Below, piece after piece: positions 14,250 to 18,203 of a DNA stretch of 18,203 bases (position 1 is the first letter of the stretch; each line of letters begins with the position of its first letter). Made by a program: the position numbers and the translations under genes. Source of the DNA: Rhodocyclaceae bacterium UBA5602 (lineage in GTDB: Bacteria; Pseudomonadota; Gammaproteobacteria; Burkholderiales; Rhodocyclaceae). The notes under the pieces were generated by a model. The model was not told the DNA's origin. It worked only from the letters and a program-made list of their open reading frames with translations, and did no database searches. Where the stretch lies: positions 65,914 through 84,116 of the forward strand of contig DILC01000040.1 in the NCBI GenBank assembly GCA_002424865.1. The letters are read 5' to 3'.

Positions 14250-16208
14250 ATGCTCAAAGAAAAAGTTGTTGCTTCATTGGGCCAGCAACCTCTACTCATG
14301 CCCGCCTGGATCAAGGCCGCGCTACAGGCCAATGATCGCTTGAAGCTCTACCTGACCATGCTGCAGTCCGCCGCGCAGCATGCCAAATCCCCGCAAGAGC
14401 GCAGCGCCGTGGACTGGGGCCGCGAGCTTGCGCAGGCAGGTTTACACGGCTCGGTGTGGTTACAGGACATGGTCAAGACCGCCTACTTTGATGGCCAAAC
14501 CCTGTTCATCCCGCAACAGGACCAGCTGCTTGAGGCACTGGCAGCTGATCTCTCCGTCATGGCGCGGCCCCTCTGCGACGGTGGCCAGGAAAACCTTGCG
14601 GAACTGGTCAGCCGACGTGATGCCTGGCTGAAAAAACTGCATGCGATGGCGGATGACGAAGGGATCAACCCTGCGGCGCTGGCCGACTTGACGCGCGGAA
14701 GCCGCAAGAATGGAGATAGCTTCCATCTCCTGGTCATGGATTTGCACAAGCGGCTCAATACCCTGGCTGGCGAGATTGCCACGGAGAACTTGGATGGCGC
14801 GCATGTCTGGCAAATCGAGGACGCCGACCGGCCACTGGTCCAGGCCTTCATGCGCGGCCTGCACCGCACGGCACCGCTGAAGTTTACCCACCCGGGGCTG
14901 GATACGGCCGTGACCCGCGATGGCGCGCGGCTGCTCATCCAGAACGACATCGGTACCAGTGATGTGCATGTGCTCGTGCTCGTGGTGGAACAGCGCACGG
15001 TCAGCCTCACTTATTCCGACCTGCATGCCGACCGTTTTGCTTTCTTTCGCCAAATGCTCGAAGCGGCCGGTTTTGAGTGGACGGTATTTGATCCGGTAAC
15101 ATCCGACGGGCTCAATGCAGGCAAGCCCTACCAGGTAGGCAAGGCCATATTCACGGCGGCGGACGACGGTCGGCTGATGGAAGGGCTGGCGGCCGTCGCC
15201 TCGCGCATTGTGTTTGTCATCGACTGGAACCGTGCCCGCAAACGCCTGCAGAACTTCGTGCGCAAACCGCAGGCGCTGGCGCTGCTGCGGCGCGCGGCGG
15301 CAGAAGAATGGGGCCACATGGCCTGGCTGATCGCCGGGGGCGAGCACCTGGTTTTCAATGCCATGCAAGTGGTGGATAGCGAGGCCTTCCGGGTCGGAGA
15401 CCGGCTTGACACAGTGCTGGGAGAAGCCGCCGCGCAAGACTTTCTGCTGCAGCTCATGCGCATCTCCAGCCTCATGCTGCGCCAGCAACAACCCATCGCG
15501 CTGGTGGCGGATGAAGCCCGCATGCTGCTCGCGCGCGTACTGCGCCAGCGCACGTTTGAATTCGACCTGCTGGCCGAGCATGCCGCCTACTGCCATGCGC
15601 TTGCCCTGGCGCTGTGCGACGCGCTCGAAAACACCACGCCAGCAAATGCCACCCAAAGCACCCACCTGGTATTGCGCGCCAAAACCTGGGAGCGCCAGGC
15701 CGACCACCTCTTGATGGATGCGCGGCAGCGCGCCGAGCGACAAAGCCGGTGGCAACCTGTGGCAGCGCTGACCGAGAAGTCGGACGATGTGGCAGATGCG
15801 CTGGAGGAAGCCATCTTCATCCATTCCCTGACGCTAGAGCCGCCCCTGTCCGGTTTGCCTGCCGCCGTCAATGACGTGTTGCGCCGCCTGGCCGACACGA
15901 CGCTGGCGGCCATTCAGGACCAGATTCGCGCCATCGAGATCGCACGCCACATCAGTGAGCCGGGCGAGGCCGCCGACAGCGAGTTGTTCTTGCAAACGCT
16001 CTGGCGCATGTTGCGCGCCGAACGGCTGTGCGACGAGTTGTCGCGCCAGGCGCGCGTCACGATTGTTCGCTCGCTCCCCGCCTCCCCCGGCGGCCTGCTG
16101 TTGGCCAGCGATTTGGCCAGCATGATCGAGAAAGCCTCGGACAGCCTGCTCGCGGCTGGCTATGCGCTGCGCCAGATGGTGTTCACCAAATCAGGAATGT
16201 CCACATGA
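14250..16208 (+). CDS. protein with C-terminal PhoU/DUF47-like helical half, 652 aa
   Basis: A large soluble protein with no signal peptide or membrane segment. Residues ~440-652 are helical and repeat the E-x-x-x-D pattern of PhoU/DUF47 proteins four times: E481-R-Q-A-D485, E509-K-S-D-D-V-A-D516, E591-R-L-C-D595 and E627-K-A-S-D631. In that family such residues bind metal clusters. Residues 1-200 are also mainly helical. Residues ~205-330 look alpha/beta, with a strand-rich stretch L-L-I-Q-N-D near 228 and V-L-V-L-V-V at 241-246; I do not recognise this part. The size is about three times that of a single PhoU protein. The gene overlaps the next by ATGA, so the two products are likely made together and may form a complex. 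No pst transporter genes are nearby, so a classical phosphate-uptake role is not supported. Function unknown. Confidence 0.85.
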   Translation: MLKEKVVASLGQQPLLMPAWIKAALQANDRLKLYLTMLQSAAQHAKSPQERSAVDWGRELAQAGLHGSVWLQDMVKTAYFDGQTLFIPQQDQLLEALAADLSVMARPLCDGGQENLAELVSRRDAWLKKLHAMADDEGINPAALADLTRGSRKNGDSFHLLVMDLHKRLNTLAGEIATENLDGAHVWQIEDADRPLVQAFMRGLHRTAPLKFTHPGLDTAVTRDGARLLIQNDIGTSDVHVLVLVVEQRTVSLTYSDLHADRFAFFRQMLEAAGFEWTVFDPVTSDGLNAGKPYQVGKAIFTAADDGRLMEGLAAVASRIVFVIDWNRARKRLQNFVRKPQALALLRRAAAEEWGHMAWLIAGGEHLVFNAMQVVDSEAFRVGDRLDTVLGEAAAQDFLLQLMRISSLMLRQQQPIALVADEARMLLARVLRQRTFEFDLLAEHAAYCHALALALCDALENTTPANATQSTHLVLRAKTWERQADHLLMDARQRAERQSRWQPVAALTEKSDDVADALEEAIFIHSLTLEPPLSGLPAAVNDVLRRLADTTLAAIQDQIRAIEIARHISEPGEAADSELFLQTLWRMLRAERLCDELSRQARVTIVRSLPASPGGLLLASDLASMIEKASDSLLAAGYALRQMVFTKSGMST

Positions 16209-17848
16209 AATCTGCAAGTCATTGGCCTACACATTTTTACCTGGTTGCCAGCGGCAATACGGTCCAGCATCACAAACCAAGCCGCGACACCATGGGCGCC
16301 AAAGCCTTCAATCTGCTGCGCATGGCAGGCATCGGGCTTCCCGTCCCGCCCGCGCTGGTGATCGGCGCGCATTACACGGCCGCCCCGGAAGCCTGCCTGC
16401 CGCCGCTGTTCGCCACCGGATTGCCCTGCCTGGAACGGGCGACGGGGCTGATTTTTGGCGATGCGCGCACGCCGTTGATCGTATCGGTACGCTCCGGCGC
16501 TGCGGCGTCCATGCCCGGCATGATGGAAACGCTGCTCAACATCGGCCTGTGCGACCAGACCATCGGCGGGCTTTTGCGCCAAACCGGCAACCCGCGGCTG
16601 GTCTGGGATGCCTACCGGCGTCTGATCGCCAGTTATGGCGAGACCGTGGCCAATTTGCCAGCGTCCCTGTTTGAAGATGAGATTGAGCGCGCCACGCAGG
16701 GCCGTGATGAACGGCTGCTGGACTTCAACGAACTGCGCGAGTTGACCCGCCTGTTCCTGTCGCTCTACCAGCAGCATGCCGGGGTGGCATTTCCGCAGGA
16801 TGTCAAAGCGCAGCTGTCAGGCGCCATTCGCGCCGTTTTCGCCTCCTGGCATGCCGAAAAAGCGCAGCAGTACCGCAAACTCAACCAGATTGACGCGGCG
16901 ATCGGCACGGCCGTGACGATTCAAGGCATGGTGTTTGGCAACAGCGGCGGCCACGCCGGCGCCGGCGTGGGCTTTACCAGGGATCCGACCAATGGTGAAC
17001 GGCAGTTGTGGGTGGATTTTCTGGCCAATGCACAGGGCGAAGACGTCGTTTCCGGCCGCAGGAACGCGCATGGACACTCGTTGCTCGCCAGCGTGGCGCC
17101 GGCTGCCTGGCACAAGCTGGAAGAATCAACACAAGCCCTGGAGCATGAATTCGCCGACATGCAGGATTTTGAATTCACGGTGCAAGATGGCCTGCTGTAC
17201 TTGCTGCAAACCCGGCCAGGCAAGCGCACTGACCTGGCGGCGGCCCGCATCGCGCTCGACCTCATGGAGGAAGGCATAATTGATGCTGCCACTGCGCTAC
17301 AGCGTACCGCGCATCTGCAAGAAGAAAACCTGGGTACAGTGCGCTTGGCATCATCCGATAAACCCGGCGCCCAGGCCGCCCCCCTGGGGCAAGCCATCCC
17401 CGCCTGCCCTGGCGTGGCATCCGGCGAAATCGCCCTGGACGAACAACGCGCTGTGGCACGCGCAGCGGCAGGTGTCAGCGTCATTCTCGTGCGCCAGGAC
17501 GCCGAGACCAGCGATATCACCGCCCTGGACTCCGCGCTGGGCCTGCTAACGCAAAGAGGCGCGCGCACCTCGCACGCGGCAGTAGTTGCCAGGCAATTAG
17601 GCAAGGTCTGTTTGGTGAACTGTGAAAGCCTGCGCATCGACCTCAACGCCCGTGCGCTGCGCCTGGGGGAACAATTGCTCAATGAAGGCGACACCATCAC
17701 CATCGACGGTAACGAAGGTGCGATTTATCCCGGCGTGGTGGCCGCCGTCATGGCGCCTGATACGGTGCTGCAGGAGCGCCTGAGGGCGCTTCGGCGCTCG
17801 CGCCCCAGTGCCCGCAACAATGCGCCGCACCGGAAACATAAGCAATGA
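16205..17848 (+). CDS. PPDK-like phosphohistidine protein lacking the PEP/pyruvate barrel, 547 aa
   Basis: Resembles the first two thirds of pyruvate, phosphate dikinase. The ATP-grasp part (~20-345) has M-G-A-K-A-F-N-L with K33, the family stretch V-R-S-G-A-A-A-S-M-P-G-M-M-E-T at 95-109, Q-G-M-V-F-G-N at 240-246, N-A-Q-G-E-D-V-V-S-G at 275-284, and E323-F-T-V followed by L-L-Q-T-R-P. The swivel domain (~395-515) holds R-G-A-R-T455-S-H457-A-A-V-V, with His457 the expected phosphorylated residue. The protein stops about 35 residues after the swivel in a basic tail; PPDK, at nearly 900 residues, would continue with its C-terminal TIM barrel. The ATG at 16205 is preferred over an upstream in-frame ATG at 16028, which would place 59 non-family residues inside the previous gene. 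The ATGA overlap implies coupling to the PhoU-like protein. The phosphoryl acceptor is unknown. Confidence 0.88.
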   Translation: MKSASHWPTHFYLVASGNTVQHHKPSRDTMGAKAFNLLRMAGIGLPVPPALVIGAHYTAAPEACLPPLFATGLPCLERATGLIFGDARTPLIVSVRSGAAASMPGMMETLLNIGLCDQTIGGLLRQTGNPRLVWDAYRRLIASYGETVANLPASLFEDEIERATQGRDERLLDFNELRELTRLFLSLYQQHAGVAFPQDVKAQLSGAIRAVFASWHAEKAQQYRKLNQIDAAIGTAVTIQGMVFGNSGGHAGAGVGFTRDPTNGERQLWVDFLANAQGEDVVSGRRNAHGHSLLASVAPAAWHKLEESTQALEHEFADMQDFEFTVQDGLLYLLQTRPGKRTDLAAARIALDLMEEGIIDAATALQRTAHLQEENLGTVRLASSDKPGAQAAPLGQAIPACPGVASGEIALDEQRAVARAAAGVSVILVRQDAETSDITALDSALGLLTQRGARTSHAAVVARQLGKVCLVNCESLRIDLNARALRLGEQLLNEGDTITIDGNEGAIYPGVVAAVMAPDTVLQERLRALRRSRPSARNNAPHRKHKQ

Positions 17849-18017
17849 ACGCTGCCACGCCGTATCGCCAGGCCCGACTTTTACCCAGGCTGTCTGGGGC
17901 ACTTTGGGCATTGCGTCCTCCGGTCGGCTAGCCACCTTGGAGAAAATAGCGCACCTAACGCTCATGGCAAGTAAATACCACCCGCTGATGATGAAACACG
18001 CGACAGGCAGCATCAAG

Positions 18018-18079
18018 GCCCTCCCCCTCCCAGCCTTCCCCGCACGGGGGAGGCCCACTGTCTGGCTCGCTGCGCGAGC
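18018..18079. repeat. palindromic C/G-rich element, likely dispersed repeat
   Basis: A run of C-rich blocks (CCCTCCCCCTCCC) is followed by TTCCCC-GCAC-GGGGGAGG, which can fold either as a short hairpin or, using the first C block, as a longer one. A second perfect hairpin follows, GCTCGC-TGC-GCGAGC (18065-18079). This composition is typical of dispersed intergenic repeats of GC-rich proteobacteria; identity with a known family is an inference. Confidence 0.45.
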
Positions 18080-18130
18080 GGCGTGACCCGGCATCAAATG
18101 GCGTTGTTTCACGCTCAGCGCTTTCCTGTG

Positions 18131-18171
18131 CGGTGATGCCGCCTCCGGCATGGCGGCTCAAACCATCACCG
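18131..18171. repeat. two-stage hairpin, 8-bp outer and 5-bp inner stem
   Basis: CGGTGATG (18131-18138) is the perfect reverse complement of CATCACCG (18164-18171). Inside them CCGCC (18139-18143) pairs with GGCGG (18152-18156), leaving an asymmetric bulge on the right arm. An alternative inner pairing ATGCCG/CGGCAT also exists. It resembles a REP-like element. Confidence 0.5.
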
Positions 18172-18203
18172 TGAATGCCGGTTGCCACGTTGCAGCGTCA
18201 CCA

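Larger units (their letters stand above)
17849..18203. other. non-coding tail after the PPDK-like gene
   Basis: This 355-bp stretch has no convincing gene. Both minus-strand frames that cross it give low-complexity Arg/Gly/Pro-rich translations of the kind produced by repeats. It contains several hairpins between 18018 and 18171, listed separately. I see no clear terminator with a T run after the PPDK-like gene. Confidence 0.6.

Noticed and set aside
13811..14332. 173-codon minus-strand frame between sulP and the PhoU-like gene
   Set aside because: It starts inside the plus-strand gene at 14250 and covers the hairpins and repeat copy C; no recognisable domain and no ribosome site.
14460..15824. 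454-codon open frame on the minus strand
   Set aside because: It lies wholly antisense to the 652-aa PhoU-like gene, and its translation is a low-complexity His/Gln/Arg/Gly mixture without recognisable motifs, as expected for an antisense frame in GC-rich coding DNA.
16028..16204. Upstream ATG that would extend the PPDK-like protein by 59 residues
   Set aside because: The extension overlaps the end of the preceding gene, is Arg/Pro-rich with no family similarity, and the ATG at 16205 forms a standard ATGA overlap right before the family N terminus.
17955..18188. 77-codon minus-strand open frame at the right end
   Set aside because: It reads through the palindromic C/G-rich repeats, and its Ser/Arg/Gly/Pro-rich translation is of the kind produced spuriously by intergenic repeats.

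Overview
The window reads as a GC-rich proteobacterial chromosome segment, most likely from a betaproteobacterium. The grounds are the class I PHA synthase, the tandem pair of cyanophycin synthetase homologues next to a DUF1854 protein and its ABC transporter (an arrangement I know from Burkholderiales-type genomes), and the codon style. I cannot name the genus. I saw no rRNA, tRNA, transposase, integrase or CRISPR array.

Layout: (1) 163-3686, plus strand: a metallo-beta-lactamase-fold hydrolase, phaC (class I PHA synthase) and a PIN-domain protein, packed as one likely operon (9-bp gap, then a 4-bp overlap). (2) 3866-6708, minus strand: a 789-aa ABC exporter-type protein with an N-terminal zinc ribbon, overlapping by 4 bp a DUF1854 protein. 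(3) 6709-7192: a 484-bp divergent regulatory region with a perfect 15-bp palindrome, small hairpins and a lysine-rich mini-ORF. (4) 7193-12052, plus strand: two cyanophycin synthetase homologues 24 bp apart. The first (cphA') has a decayed, truncated Mur-ligase half; the second (cphA) is complete. (5) 12087-13814, minus strand: a SulP/SLC26 anion transporter with a STAS domain, convergent with cphA. (6) 13815-14249: a non-coding region with strong hairpins. (7) 14250-17848, plus strand: a 652-aa protein with a C-terminal PhoU/DUF47-like half, overlapping by 4 bp a 547-aa pyruvate-phosphate-dikinase-like protein that keeps the ATP-grasp and phosphohistidine domains but has no PEP/pyruvate TIM barrel. 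(8) 17849-18203: a non-coding, palindrome-rich tail.

Working picture: the left two thirds is a storage-polymer island, with carbon reserve (PHA, phaC) beside nitrogen reserve (cyanophycin, cphA/cphA' plus the DUF1854/ABC partners). No cyanophycinase, isoaspartyl dipeptidase, phaA/phaB or phasin gene is visible here. The two cyanophycin synthetases appear to have divided functions: cphA' keeps an HxxEH site in its N domain but has lost the Mur ATP site, while cphA has the reverse. The right-hand pair looks like a phosphotransfer module whose phosphohistidine protein lacks its usual acceptor domain and is translationally coupled to a PhoU-like protein. This pair is the best candidate for an undescribed system. 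A 26-bp sequence with a near-identical second copy and a shorter third relative occurs in three separate intergenic regions and suggests a dispersed repeat or shared regulatory element.
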